In this document: in pieces, positions 8,163 to 16,273 of the stretch | Layout of the letters: each line of letters begins with the position of its first letter | Position numbering within the stretch: position 1 is the first letter of the stretch | DNA from: Bacteroides sp. | Lineage (GTDB): Bacteria; Bacteroidota; Bacteroidia; Bacteroidales; Muribaculaceae | Assembly: GCA_014802265.1 (NCBI GenBank) | Contig: JAAVCP010000021.1 | Span: 37,240-98,257, forward strand | DNA length: 61,018 bases | Reading direction: 5' to 3' | The notes under the pieces: model-generated | Seen by the model: only the letters and a program-made list of their open reading frames with translations | Told to the model about the DNA's origin: nothing | Database searches by the model: none | Program-made: the position numbers and the translations under genes

Positions 8163-9941
8163 ATGAAATCATATATCAATAAATATCTTTTAGGAGCAGT
8201 AGCGTTTGCTGCCACAGGTCTTGTTTCCTGCGTCAGCGATCTTGACCAGCTCCCTAAAAATCCGACTGATCTGACTCCGGACCAGTTTGCCAATAATCCG
8301 AAAGAGTATATCGGTGGAGCATTAGGTAAATGCTACAGTGGTATTGCTGTGTCAGGTCAAGGTGGCAATGGCTCTTCCGATATCTCCGGTCTTGACAATG
8401 GCCGTAGCTGTTGGAGCCGTGCGATATTCATGCTCAATGAGTTCACAACCGACGAATGTCTTTGGATCTGGAAAGACTCAGGTGTGTTCGACCTTTGCAC
8501 AAGCACATGGAGTTCCAACAACGAGAACGTATTCGGTACCTACTCTCGTCTTTATACTCATATAGCTGTCTGCAATGATTTCATTCGCCTTTCCCGTAAT
8601 CTCGGCGATTATGGAATCTCTACAGGAGATGGCGAGAATCAAGTGACACAGGCTGAGCTTGACCAATTTGTTCTTGAGGCTCGTGCGCTTCGTGATTTGA
8701 GTTATTTCTATGTGATTGACCTTTTCGGTAACGCAGCATACGCTTGGGATACTCAGCTTACAGGTGAGGAACCTCCTTATATTACACGTACAGAACTCTT
8801 CAATACCGTAACAGACGATCTTGAAGATGTGCTTGCTAATTTCAAGGAATCTGGCGTATATGGCAGAATCGGTAAGGATGCTGTTCAGGCTCTTCTTGCT
8901 AAGTTCTATCTGAATGCAGAGGTATGGACCGGTACAGCCCGTTGGCAGGAATGTTGGAATCACTGTCAGGAAATCATCAACCGTCATAAAGGTGGTGGCT
9001 TTGAAGGATCAGGTCTTGCCATGGACTATCTGTCAGTATTCTGCGGTAATAATGACATGTTTGCTCCCGGCGGTAGCCTGACGGCTCAGAATGAGATTCT
9101 TTGGAACATACCATACGCTTACCAGGGTACAATTACCACTACTGACGGCTCACAGCAGACTGTGGCTCTCACTCAAAGTTATGGTGGTACAGCTTTCCTT
9201 ATTCTTTCTGCTCTTAGTGATCAGACAACAGCTACTTCCGGCTGGTTTGGTATAAACGGTCAGTGGACATGTATGCATGCACGTCCTGAGTTTTCAGAGA
9301 AGTTTAATTTCTCTAACGGTGTAAGCCAAGACAACAGAACATGGCTTTGGTTTACAGAGAATGATGGCTTCACAATGGCTAACACTGACTTCTCAACTTA
9401 TAAGAACGGCTATGTGCCCAACAAGTTTACAAATGTGAATTGTAATCCTGATGGCACAATGCCTCGCTGGGAAGATCCGGAGACAGGTCTCCCACGTGTA
9501 GGTGTGCATGATCTTAACAATCCGGATAATTATGGAATCGATGCAAGTGCTACATTCCCAAATACTGATTATCCTGTGATCCGTCTTGCAGAGATTTATC
9601 TTACCGCAGCTGAGGCTTACGTAAGAGGTAATGTAGGTAATCAGTCTGATGCGCTTGATTATGTTAATGTGATTCGTCGCCGTGCGGGAGTCGGTAACTG
9701 GAATGCAGCTGAACTTACTGCCAACAACCTTCTTGACGAGCGTGCCCGTGAGCTTTACTGGGAGAACAACCGTCGCACTGACCTTGTGCGTGCCGGAGTA
9801 TTCACATCTCGCTACAACTGGAGTTGGAAGAATAATGTGGAGAGTGGAGCTGCTATTTCTGACCACATGAATATTTTCCCGATCCCCTCTTCTGTGATCA
9901 ATTCTTATGCTTCTGAATATCCTCAGAACCCGGGTTATTGA
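8163..9941 (+). CDS. SusD/RagB-type nutrient-binding outer-membrane lipoprotein
   Basis: This 592-residue lipoprotein forms the lid of the SusC channel and captures the glycan at the cell surface. The signal peptide ends in the lipobox GLVSC (Cys23), followed by DLDQLPKNPTDLTPDQF. The family features seen are the TPR-like helical core (LEARALRDLSYFYVIDLFGNA), the C-terminal YPVIRLAEIYLTAAEAYVR segment, the DYVNVIRRRAGV stretch and DERARELYWENNRRTDLVRAG. The FPIP ending is also typical. It sits 32 bases after susC. The ligand-contacting aromatic residues cannot be named without a structure or alignment. Confidence 0.95.
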   Translation: MKSYINKYLLGAVAFAATGLVSCVSDLDQLPKNPTDLTPDQFANNPKEYIGGALGKCYSGIAVSGQGGNGSSDISGLDNGRSCWSRAIFMLNEFTTDECLWIWKDSGVFDLCTSTWSSNNENVFGTYSRLYTHIAVCNDFIRLSRNLGDYGISTGDGENQVTQAELDQFVLEARALRDLSYFYVIDLFGNAAYAWDTQLTGEEPPYITRTELFNTVTDDLEDVLANFKESGVYGRIGKDAVQALLAKFYLNAEVWTGTARWQECWNHCQEIINRHKGGGFEGSGLAMDYLSVFCGNNDMFAPGGSLTAQNEILWNIPYAYQGTITTTDGSQQTVALTQSYGGTAFLILSALSDQTTATSGWFGINGQWTCMHARPEFSEKFNFSNGVSQDNRTWLWFTENDGFTMANTDFSTYKNGYVPNKFTNVNCNPDGTMPRWEDPETGLPRVGVHDLNNPDNYGIDASATFPNTDYPVIRLAEIYLTAAEAYVRGNVGNQSDALDYVNVIRRRAGVGNWNAAELTANNLLDERARELYWENNRRTDLVRAGVFTSRYNWSWKNNVESGAAISDHMNIFPIPSSVINSYASEYPQNPGY

Positions 9942-9980
9942 TTTGAGTCTTTGAAGATTTAATCTAAAAGAAATTAAGAA

Positions 9981-10859
9981 ATGAAAAAGATATCATTAAT
10001 GATGGCTCTCCTTTTTATCTTGGGAGCTACATTCACTTCCTGTAAGGAGGATACCCAGCCTCGCCTGGAAACGCCCACGGAGTTTGTGCTTAACACTCCT
10101 CCAATGGCAAATGAAACATACGTGCTTGAGGAAATCGATGGCGTGGCAACTCAGATTTATCTGACTGTAAGCCAGCCTAACTATGGTCTTGGCACAGTGA
10201 CAAGCTACGAGGTGCAGCTTAGTAAGACTGAAGACTTTGCTACTTATCAGAGTCTTATTACTGTCAACACCCAGGCACAGATTCAGTGTGATGGCTATGA
10301 GTGGTCAGTGGCTATGAATGCTCTCAACGGCATCACTTCTTTGGATGACGCAGATAAGTTCACCGGTGAGGCAGAAGACATCTATGTACGAGTAAGAGCA
10401 TTTGTTCCCAATGCTGAATATAGCTCAATTTGTTCTAATGTGATTATGCTGAATGTGCAGCCTTATTTCGCAGTCCGTGCTCCGGGTAAACTCTATGTTA
10501 TCGGTGATGTTTCAGGTTGGAATATCGATAACGGAGCAGTTTATCTTAGTGAGCCTGACAACGGCATTGGCAGCAAGGTTTATTCCGGTGAAATTGAAAT
10601 TACTGCTGAACAAGCCGCCAACGGTTTCCGCTTCTATACAGAACTTGGCAGCTGGGGCGATAACGGTGCTCTGCCCTCTATCGGTTCTAATGCTGATGAT
10701 GGTGATAACCTCAGTGTTACTCTTGATGATGACAGTTCTTACACCGGTCCGTGTGTCAACGGTAAGGGTAACTGGAATATCACCAACTGGGGTGGCGGTA
10801 AGATGAAGATGACCGTCGATCTCAATGAGATGAAAGTTTATTTCCAGAAAGCCAACTAA
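9981..10859 (+). CDS. SusE-like surface glycan-binding lipoprotein
   Basis: This 292-residue protein has a lipobox FTSC (Cys21) followed by an acidic stretch, a pattern that fits surface-exposed lipoproteins of Bacteroidota. The first half (about 25-155) resembles the SusE N-terminal beta-sandwich (TPTEFVLNTPPMAN, SYEVQLSKTEDF). The second half (about 165-292) has the SusE/SusF starch-binding-like pattern (GKLYVIGDVSGWN, YSGEIEITAEQAANGFRFYTE). It would add glycan affinity next to the SusCD complex. It is third in the operon, 39 bases after susD. A perfect stem-loop follows its stop codon and may set its expression apart from the next gene. Confidence 0.85.
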   Translation: MKKISLMMALLFILGATFTSCKEDTQPRLETPTEFVLNTPPMANETYVLEEIDGVATQIYLTVSQPNYGLGTVTSYEVQLSKTEDFATYQSLITVNTQAQIQCDGYEWSVAMNALNGITSLDDADKFTGEAEDIYVRVRAFVPNAEYSSICSNVIMLNVQPYFAVRAPGKLYVIGDVSGWNIDNGAVYLSEPDNGIGSKVYSGEIEITAEQAANGFRFYTELGSWGDNGALPSIGSNADDGDNLSVTLDDDSSYTGPCVNGKGNWNITNWGGGKMKMTVDLNEMKVYFQKAN

Positions 10860-10872
10860 TAAACAAGGCGTG

Positions 10873-10909
10873 TCAGTCCGGAAGTTCCGGAATGAGTCTT
10901 CCGGACTGA
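10873..10909 (+). promoter_or_regulatory. Intraoperonic stem-loop between susE-like and susF-like genes
   Basis: A perfect 12-bp stem (10873-10884 and 10898-10909) with a 13-base loop lies in the 75-base gap. No T-tract follows it, so it is less likely a full terminator and more likely an RNA-stabilising or processing element that sets the relative amounts of the two lipoproteins. Confidence 0.55.
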
Positions 10910-10934
10910 TACAATCTCTAATATTTAAAACAAT

Positions 10935-12359
10935 ATGAAGAAATCATTAATATATTTTTCTGCCCTGTTGGCATTAGGGTTTGCTTCTTGCGATGACAAG
11001 AGCGACCTCGGCATAATGCAGACAAATCCGCAGGAGACTGTGATGGTTAAAGACGGAGTGTCGGTAAATCTCGTTTCTCCTGTCTCCGGCGAAGCACTTA
11101 ATCTTGAGTCTTACTCCGGACTTATCCCGGTTATCAGCTACAGCACTGATGCCACCCTTCCTGAGGATGCCACAATGGATTTCGTAATGGAGTTGGCAAA
11201 AGATGATACCTACGCCAATGCCATTGAAATTCCTATGGAGAAGGTAGAGGGTGTTGAAAACACTTTCGGTGTGAAATCAGAATACTGGGACGATGCTTAC
11301 CGTCATCTTCTCGGTAAAGCTCCCACAGCAAAAGATAACTTTATCCGTGTGGCTGCATACGTATGCATTAATTCTCAGCGTAGCCGTGTAGGTGGTTCTG
11401 ACTCTTGGTTTGCAGAGAAGAAACTTTCTGTGACACCTGTTGACCTCCACATCAACGTAGAGAGTGCATATTATCTTGTTGGCTCTCTTAATGACTGGAT
11501 TTTGGAAACTGCAATCAAGTTCGATCATTCTGATCTCAGCCAGTATGATGATCCTGTCTTTACACTTTCTCTTGATATTCCCGCTGAACTTGAGACAGAT
11601 GGATGCTGGTGGAAGATAGTACCGGAATCTGCTTATGTAACCGGTTCTTGGGATGGCTTGTATGGCACAGAGACTGATGGTGATACCGCTATGAATGGTG
11701 TCTTGTTTGTAGATGGTAAGGCTGGCTGTCTGAAAGTTGCCGGTCAGTATCTCTTCACAATCAATATGCTTGATTGCACCTACGAGGTTACTCAGGCTAT
11801 CCCGATGCTCTATACTCCGGGTAACGGTAATGGCTGGAACTTTGAAACCGGTATGCTTGACACTTGGGACTATACTCACTACTTCGGTTTCGTTCACATG
11901 AACGGTGGCTTCAAGATAACTGACCGTCCGGCTTGGGGCGGCATGGAATGGGGTGCCGGTGAAGAGGAAGGCACACTCAAACTCGGTGGTGGTGACATTA
12001 ATGGTCCTGCTGACGGTATATATTGGATGACAGTCAACATCGGTAATCTCACCTATGAATTTACTCCGATTGAGACTATCGGCGTAATCGGTGGCTTCGA
12101 AGATAATGATTGGACTTCTGACTATGTTGAACTGACACCAAGTGATGATCTCCTTGTCTGGACAGCTGACATTGAGTTTACAAGTGATGACACTATTTGG
12201 AAGTTCCGTGCAAATGGAGACTGGGCTATCAACTTTGGTCAGGGTGAAGGCGGTCTGAGTCTTGACGGTGCTAATTTGTCAGCTCCTGGTATCGGTACTT
12301 ACACATTGACACTCGACCTGCGCACCGTGCCTTACTCTTACACTCTTGTGGAGAAATAA
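10935..12359 (+). CDS. SusF-like multidomain surface glycan-binding lipoprotein
   Basis: This 474-residue protein has a lipobox FASC (Cys19) followed by an acidic stretch (DDKSD). It begins with a SusE/F-type N-terminal sandwich (about 35-170). Three repeated modules follow that look like SusF/SusE carbohydrate-binding domains: one from about 178 (YYLVGSLNDWILETAIKF), one from about 290 (MLYTPGNGNGWNFETGMLD) and one from about 385 (IGVIGGFEDNDWTSDYVEL). Each has the W-x-F/W pattern of the family. It is probably anchored in the outer membrane facing out and helps hold an alpha-glucan. It is the last gene of the operon and is followed by a terminator. Confidence 0.82.
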   Translation: MKKSLIYFSALLALGFASCDDKSDLGIMQTNPQETVMVKDGVSVNLVSPVSGEALNLESYSGLIPVISYSTDATLPEDATMDFVMELAKDDTYANAIEIPMEKVEGVENTFGVKSEYWDDAYRHLLGKAPTAKDNFIRVAAYVCINSQRSRVGGSDSWFAEKKLSVTPVDLHINVESAYYLVGSLNDWILETAIKFDHSDLSQYDDPVFTLSLDIPAELETDGCWWKIVPESAYVTGSWDGLYGTETDGDTAMNGVLFVDGKAGCLKVAGQYLFTINMLDCTYEVTQAIPMLYTPGNGNGWNFETGMLDTWDYTHYFGFVHMNGGFKITDRPAWGGMEWGAGEEEGTLKLGGGDINGPADGIYWMTVNIGNLTYEFTPIETIGVIGGFEDNDWTSDYVELTPSDDLLVWTADIEFTSDDTIWKFRANGDWAINFGQGEGGLSLDGANLSAPGIGTYTLTLDLRTVPYSYTLVEK

Positions 12360-12437
12360 GAAAAGATAGCACAGCGTGATTATAACTCTTGGTTATTTGA
12401 TAATTATGATCAATAGCCATTAAGATTGAATTACAAA

Positions 12438-12468
12438 AACGGAAAGGACTATTAAGGTTCTTTCCGTT
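12438..12468 (+). terminator. Terminator of the susCDEF-like operon
   Basis: A 12-bp stem (12438-12449 with 12457-12468, one G-U pair, 7-base loop) is followed by TTCTATT. It lies 79 bases after the SusF-like stop codon. Confidence 0.7.
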
Positions 12469-12577
12469 TTCTATTGGCGAATCTTTCTATTCATATGGAA
12501 ATTCAACTCTGATAACATTTCCTGATAAGATTGTTGTCAGGTATACAAGTAAGCGGACGCCCGAAGAAAATGATATT

Positions 12578-12892
12578 ATGTTGAATAATTGTCGCATATT
12601 GGCGCAAGAAGGTTGGGTAATGGTGTCACCGTTTATACATCCTCGGGAGAAGGAATTGCTTATAGAGGGAATAACAAAAGGGTGGAAGATAATAAGGATT
12701 GTTGAAGATGCTATTACTGAAAGGAGGCATCCCTCAAAGACGATGCATGCGTATTGTGCAACCGGGAATCTTCTACTGGTGGCTCTCCGACATCCTGGTG
12801 AGACAGGGGATAAATGCGAAATCCGGAGAAGCATATTTATGAAAATGAATGCTCTTGCGGAAAAAATTGAGCTGACAGACTGGAGATATTAG
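12578..12892 (+). CDS. DprA/Smf-like Rossmann-fold protein, short and probably incomplete
   Basis: The 104-residue product resembles the C-terminal half of DprA-like proteins: a beta strand then HPREKELLIEGITKGWKIIRIVEDA, TERRHPSKTMHAYCATGNLLLVALRHPG, and MNALAEKIEL. The same frame stays open upstream to 12410 and reads SYGNSTLITFPDKIVVRY just before the first ATG, which also looks like family sequence. However, no ATG, GTG or TTG occurs there. Either the gene starts at a rare codon or it has lost its start and is a remnant. A genuine DprA is much longer and binds single-stranded DNA; this short form may be another branch. An overlapping antisense frame is a shadow. Confidence 0.45.
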   Translation: MLNNCRILAQEGWVMVSPFIHPREKELLIEGITKGWKIIRIVEDAITERRHPSKTMHAYCATGNLLLVALRHPGETGDKCEIRRSIFMKMNALAEKIELTDWRY

Positions 12893-12928
12893 ATCAAGCA
12901 TGGATGGGAGGACAAAAGGAAAAATTAA

Positions 12929-12976
12929 GCTTGCGTTCCGTGTGCCAAACCATGGTTTGGCACACGGAACGCAAGC
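12929..12976. repeat. Perfect 48-bp palindrome with no spacer
   Basis: Bases 12929-12952 are the exact reverse complement of 12953-12976, centred on CCATGG. As single-stranded nucleic acid it would fold into a hairpin of about 22 bp. It is GC-rich compared with its flanks. No T-tract follows on the plus strand. On the minus strand the bases after it read TTAATTTTTCC, so it could terminate leftward transcription. It lies between the DprA-like fragment and the phosphatase gene. Confidence 0.9.
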
Positions 12977-13007
12977 CGGTGGGGTGAGATTGGGCGGTAG
13001 AATCGGT

Positions 13008-13036
13008 GGGATTAGGGGGAGTCATAGGGGAGTGGG
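13008..13036 (+). promoter_or_regulatory. Canonical G-quadruplex motif upstream of the phosphatase gene
   Basis: Four G-tracts at 13008-13010, 13015-13019, 13027-13030 and 13034-13036 are separated by loops of 4, 7 and 3 bases, satisfying the G3+N1-7 pattern. Two more G-tracts lie at 12981-12984 and 12992-12994. The motif ends 16 bases before the first ATG of the phosphatase gene, in a genome whose other gaps are AT-rich. Function is inferred only. Confidence 0.5.
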
Positions 13037-13052
13037 TGTTTGATAGGTATAT

Positions 13053-14393
13053 ATGATTTCCAAATTAAAAATATATGTCATGACTTTTAGAAAAATTAGG
13101 ATTGGAGTTTTTTCCATTATCGTTTCTTTGGGCACAACGATGGGTTATGCGGGCGATAGAGATGGCGGGTCTGTTGATGGGCATAAGTTAGCGGGGAATC
13201 TGTTGGCTTATCCGTATATGAATGAGGAGCCGCCGGTGCAGACTCCTGCTCCGGCAGGGTATAAACCGTTTCATCTGGAGCATTATGGCAGACATGGGTC
13301 GCGTTGGCTGATAGGGGAAAATGACTATCTTACACCTGTTCGTCAGCTTGAGAAGGCTGAGCGTGCCGGTAAACTGACTCCTCTTGGGGTAAAGACTCTC
13401 GCTGCTCTTCGCGATATGGCTGAGGGTTCAGTAGGGCGTTGCAGTGAACTTACGGATCTTGGTGCGCTTCAGCATCAGAGAATCGGGCGGCGTATGGCTA
13501 CAAATTATCCTGAAATTTTCAATGCTGCTGCCGATATTGACGCTAAGTCAACGGTTGTTATCCGCTGTATTCTTTCTATGGCAAATGGGTTGGAGGGGAT
13601 TCAGCAGGTATCGCCCGGGGTGAGGGCTAAGAAAGATGCCAGCTACGCCGACATGTGGTTTATGAACTATGACGATAAGCCGGCATGGATGGTGAAGGAT
13701 TCTGCTGAGAAAGCTGTGGTGGAACCTTGGAAGGCAAAGCGGCATGGGAGTCGTGATTTTCTGGCACGTTTGGTTACTGACCCACAGTTTGCGCGTGACA
13801 GCGTGGAACCCGGGATTATGCCTTATTTGTATTGGGTGCTCGGCAGCATGCAGGGTCATGTCGGAAAGCCTTGGCTTCTTGAAGATGTCTTCTCGGAGAC
13901 TGATCTTATAGAGAACTGGGAAGGTGGCAATGCATTCTGGTTTATGCACAGCGGCGACACGCCGATGAGTCTTCACCGCATGCCCTATACCCAACGCAAG
14001 TTGCTTGGCAGAATGATAGAACAGACAGATTCGGCAGTTCTTTCAAAGCGTCCGAGTGCGCGGCTACGTTATGGACACGATGGAATCCTTGTGAATCTTG
14101 TCACTCTTATGGAGCTTGGCGACTACGGCAAGGAGGTGACAGACCTTGATCAGCTTGAGGAAATCGGCTGGAGGGATTATGATATCATTCCTATGGCTGG
14201 AAATCTGCAATTGGTGTTCTATCGTCCGGAGGGATCAACGAATCCTGATGATGTGTTGGTAAAGGCTCTTCTTAACGAGCGAGAGATAGCTCTGCCGGGT
14301 ACACCGGTGTCCGGACCATATTACAGTTGGAAAGAGCTTAGAAAATATTACAGTGATAAATTGGAAGGGTTTGAGAAGAGATTCAAAGAATAA
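13053..14393 (+). CDS. Secreted histidine acid phosphatase (histidine phosphatase superfamily, branch 2)
   Basis: This 446-residue enzyme should hydrolyse phosphomonoesters through a phosphohistidine. The catalytic motif RHGSR lies at 80-84 (His81) and the second motif, HD, at 342-343 (GHDGILVNL). Those are the marks of the branch that includes phytases and acid phosphatases; the HD proton donor differs from the HAE of MINPP-type phytases. A second ATG at 13080 gives a better signal peptide (MTFRKIRIGVFSIIVSLG to about GYAG), so the first nine residues may not be translated. Export to the periplasm or surface is expected. The substrate (phytate, sugar phosphate or other) is not resolvable. 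It is a single gene with a strong hairpin downstream. Confidence 0.85.
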   Translation: MISKLKIYVMTFRKIRIGVFSIIVSLGTTMGYAGDRDGGSVDGHKLAGNLLAYPYMNEEPPVQTPAPAGYKPFHLEHYGRHGSRWLIGENDYLTPVRQLEKAERAGKLTPLGVKTLAALRDMAEGSVGRCSELTDLGALQHQRIGRRMATNYPEIFNAAADIDAKSTVVIRCILSMANGLEGIQQVSPGVRAKKDASYADMWFMNYDDKPAWMVKDSAEKAVVEPWKAKRHGSRDFLARLVTDPQFARDSVEPGIMPYLYWVLGSMQGHVGKPWLLEDVFSETDLIENWEGGNAFWFMHSGDTPMSLHRMPYTQRKLLGRMIEQTDSAVLSKRPSARLRYGHDGILVNLVTLMELGDYGKEVTDLDQLEEIGWRDYDIIPMAGNLQLVFYRPEGSTNPDDVLVKALLNEREIALPGTPVSGPYYSWKELRKYYSDKLEGFEKRFKE

Positions 14394-14447
14394 TTACCTA
14401 CACACAAATTTTTCCTAAGGGTTCAATAACCGAGCTTAAGATAAAAT

Positions 14448-14506
14448 ATAGCTTTTATGCCGATTCAAGAGAGAATATTTTCTGCTTGAATCGGCATAAA
14501 AGCTAT
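14448..14506. terminator. Bidirectional terminator between the phosphatase gene and ispG
   Basis: A perfect 22-bp stem (14448-14469 with 14485-14506, 15-base loop) lies between two convergent genes. On the minus strand the stem is followed by ATTTTATCTT, which is U-rich; the plus-strand tail is weaker. Confidence 0.75.
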
Positions 14507-14583
14507 TGTGAATATTAAAGCTATTTAATTTCCGAATTGGGGAAATGAGGGTGTACGCAAGTTAAGATTAATTTCGGGTAGGA

Positions 14584-16203
14584 TTATTTATCGGAATTAA
14601 TGAGGGCGAGAAGCTCACTGATAGCTTCAGAGGAGGGGATATTTTTCTTTACGAGCTGTTTCCCTTTATATAGGCTTACCTTACCCGGTCCGGCTCCGAC
14701 ATAGCCATAATCAGCATCTGCCATTTCACCCGGACCGTTGACAATGCAACCCATCACACCAATTTTCAATCCTTTTAGTCCTGCTGTTGCTTCTTTCACC
14801 TCTTTAAGAGTCTTCTGAAGATCAAAGAGGGTTCTGCCGCAACTCGGACATGCTATATATTCTGTCTTGCTGATGCGTAGGCGGGCAGCCTGAAGCAAAC
14901 CAAGGGCAATGGAATTGACCTCATCTGTGGAGAAAGCCGGTGCTTCAAGCCATATCCCTGAGCCGTAACCCCATAAAAGCAACGGACCGAAATCGGCACC
15001 TGCCTTTATCTGAACATCTTCTATGTCATTGTCATCATAATAGAAATGAATGAACACGGGATTATTACCACCTGCTGCTCTGAAACGATCAATCCATGAA
15101 GCTATTTCCCCGACAGGGTTAGCATTGGCAGAGGAGATGACCACCGCGGCATCGTCGTCGAAAGGTTCCGGATTATAAGCAGCATCGACTTTATGCCATG
15201 CTCCGGGCACACCCGGGATATCAATACCCACAACGAGGGGATAGTTCACACTTTCAAACCCCGGCACAGGAATGGCAAGGTTACGTGCCAACTCAATATG
15301 CGTTTTCGGTTCAACCACCGGGGCGTGACCGCTACGAGCCACAATATAATCTCTAAGCTTGGCTGCCACAGGAATCTCCTTTTCCGGATCTTCAGTGAGT
15401 GAGACACGAATAGTGTCGCCAATACCTTCTGAAAGCAACGCACCGATGCCAACGGCACTCTTTATTCTGCCATCTTCACCGTCACCTGCCTCCGTAACTC
15501 CGAGATGCACGGGGAAAGCCATGTTTTCCTTATTCATTTCCTTGACAAGCAGTTCCACGGTCTGCACCATTACCACTACATTCGATGCCTTTATGGAGAT
15601 AACGATATTGTCGAAATCTTCTTCACGACAAATACGCAAAAACTCCATCACCGATTCCACCATTCCGGCGGGTGTGTCGCCATATCGGCTCATAATTCTG
15701 TCGGAGAGTGAGCCATGGTTCACACCAAGACGCACGGCAGTGTTATGTGCTTTGCAAACATTGAGAAACGGCACCAGCGTGTCACGAATCTTTTCTATCT
15801 CGGCAGCATATTCCTCATCGGTAAATTCAAGTTTTTTGAATGTGCGTGCTGCATCAACGAAATTACCCGGGTTTATGCGTACTTTCTCACATGTCTCAGC
15901 TGCCTTAAAAGCGGCGTTTGGATTGAAATGAACGTCAGCTACCAAAGGCACGTTACATCCTGCCTCATCGAGTCCTTTACGTATCTCAGCCATATTTTCT
16001 GCCTCTCGCACTCCTTGGGTAGTAAGGCGCACAATTTCTCCACCGGCTTCAGCAATGCGTAAAGCCTGTGCCACGCTTCCGGCAGTGTCCATGGTTGAGG
16101 TGTTGGTCATTGATTGAATGCGAATGGGGTTATTCCCTCCGATTCCGATGTTGCCGACTTGGGCTGAAGAGCTTTCGCGGCGATTATAGTTATATCTTGA
16201 CAC
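14584..16203 (-). CDS. ispG: (E)-4-hydroxy-3-methylbut-2-enyl-diphosphate synthase
   Basis: IspG (GcpE) performs the next-to-last step of the MEP isoprenoid pathway, reductively dehydrating methylerythritol cyclodiphosphate. The protein is 539 residues, longer than the 372 of E. coli, and fits the form with an extra middle domain found in Bacteroidota, Chlorobi and plants. The N-terminal TIM-barrel start (IQSMTNTSTMDTAGSVAQ) is clear. The [4Fe-4S] ligands are Cys452 and Cys455 (CPSCGRT) and Cys486 (MGCIVNGPGE), with the NGPGE glutamate at 493. The start agrees with the conserved N-terminus. It is the last gene of a minus-strand run with PAP2, RluA-type and DUF2851 genes. Confidence 0.95.
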   Translation of the reverse strand: MSRYNYNRRESSSAQVGNIGIGGNNPIRIQSMTNTSTMDTAGSVAQALRIAEAGGEIVRLTTQGVREAENMAEIRKGLDEAGCNVPLVADVHFNPNAAFKAAETCEKVRINPGNFVDAARTFKKLEFTDEEYAAEIEKIRDTLVPFLNVCKAHNTAVRLGVNHGSLSDRIMSRYGDTPAGMVESVMEFLRICREEDFDNIVISIKASNVVVMVQTVELLVKEMNKENMAFPVHLGVTEAGDGEDGRIKSAVGIGALLSEGIGDTIRVSLTEDPEKEIPVAAKLRDYIVARSGHAPVVEPKTHIELARNLAIPVPGFESVNYPLVVGIDIPGVPGAWHKVDAAYNPEPFDDDAAVVISSANANPVGEIASWIDRFRAAGGNNPVFIHFYYDDNDIEDVQIKAGADFGPLLLWGYGSGIWLEAPAFSTDEVNSIALGLLQAARLRISKTEYIACPSCGRTLFDLQKTLKEVKEATAGLKGLKIGVMGCIVNGPGEMADADYGYVGAGPGKVSLYKGKQLVKKNIPSSEAISELLALINSDK

Positions 16204-16273
16204 TTTTTCAATTATTAGTTAGAAGTTAGCAATCAGAAATGATGGACAGGGGATGCCATCTATTAGTAATTGT

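Noticed and set aside
12487..12834. A 115-codon frame antisense to the DprA-like fragment
   Set aside because: The opposite strand has clear family resemblance, so this is a shadow.
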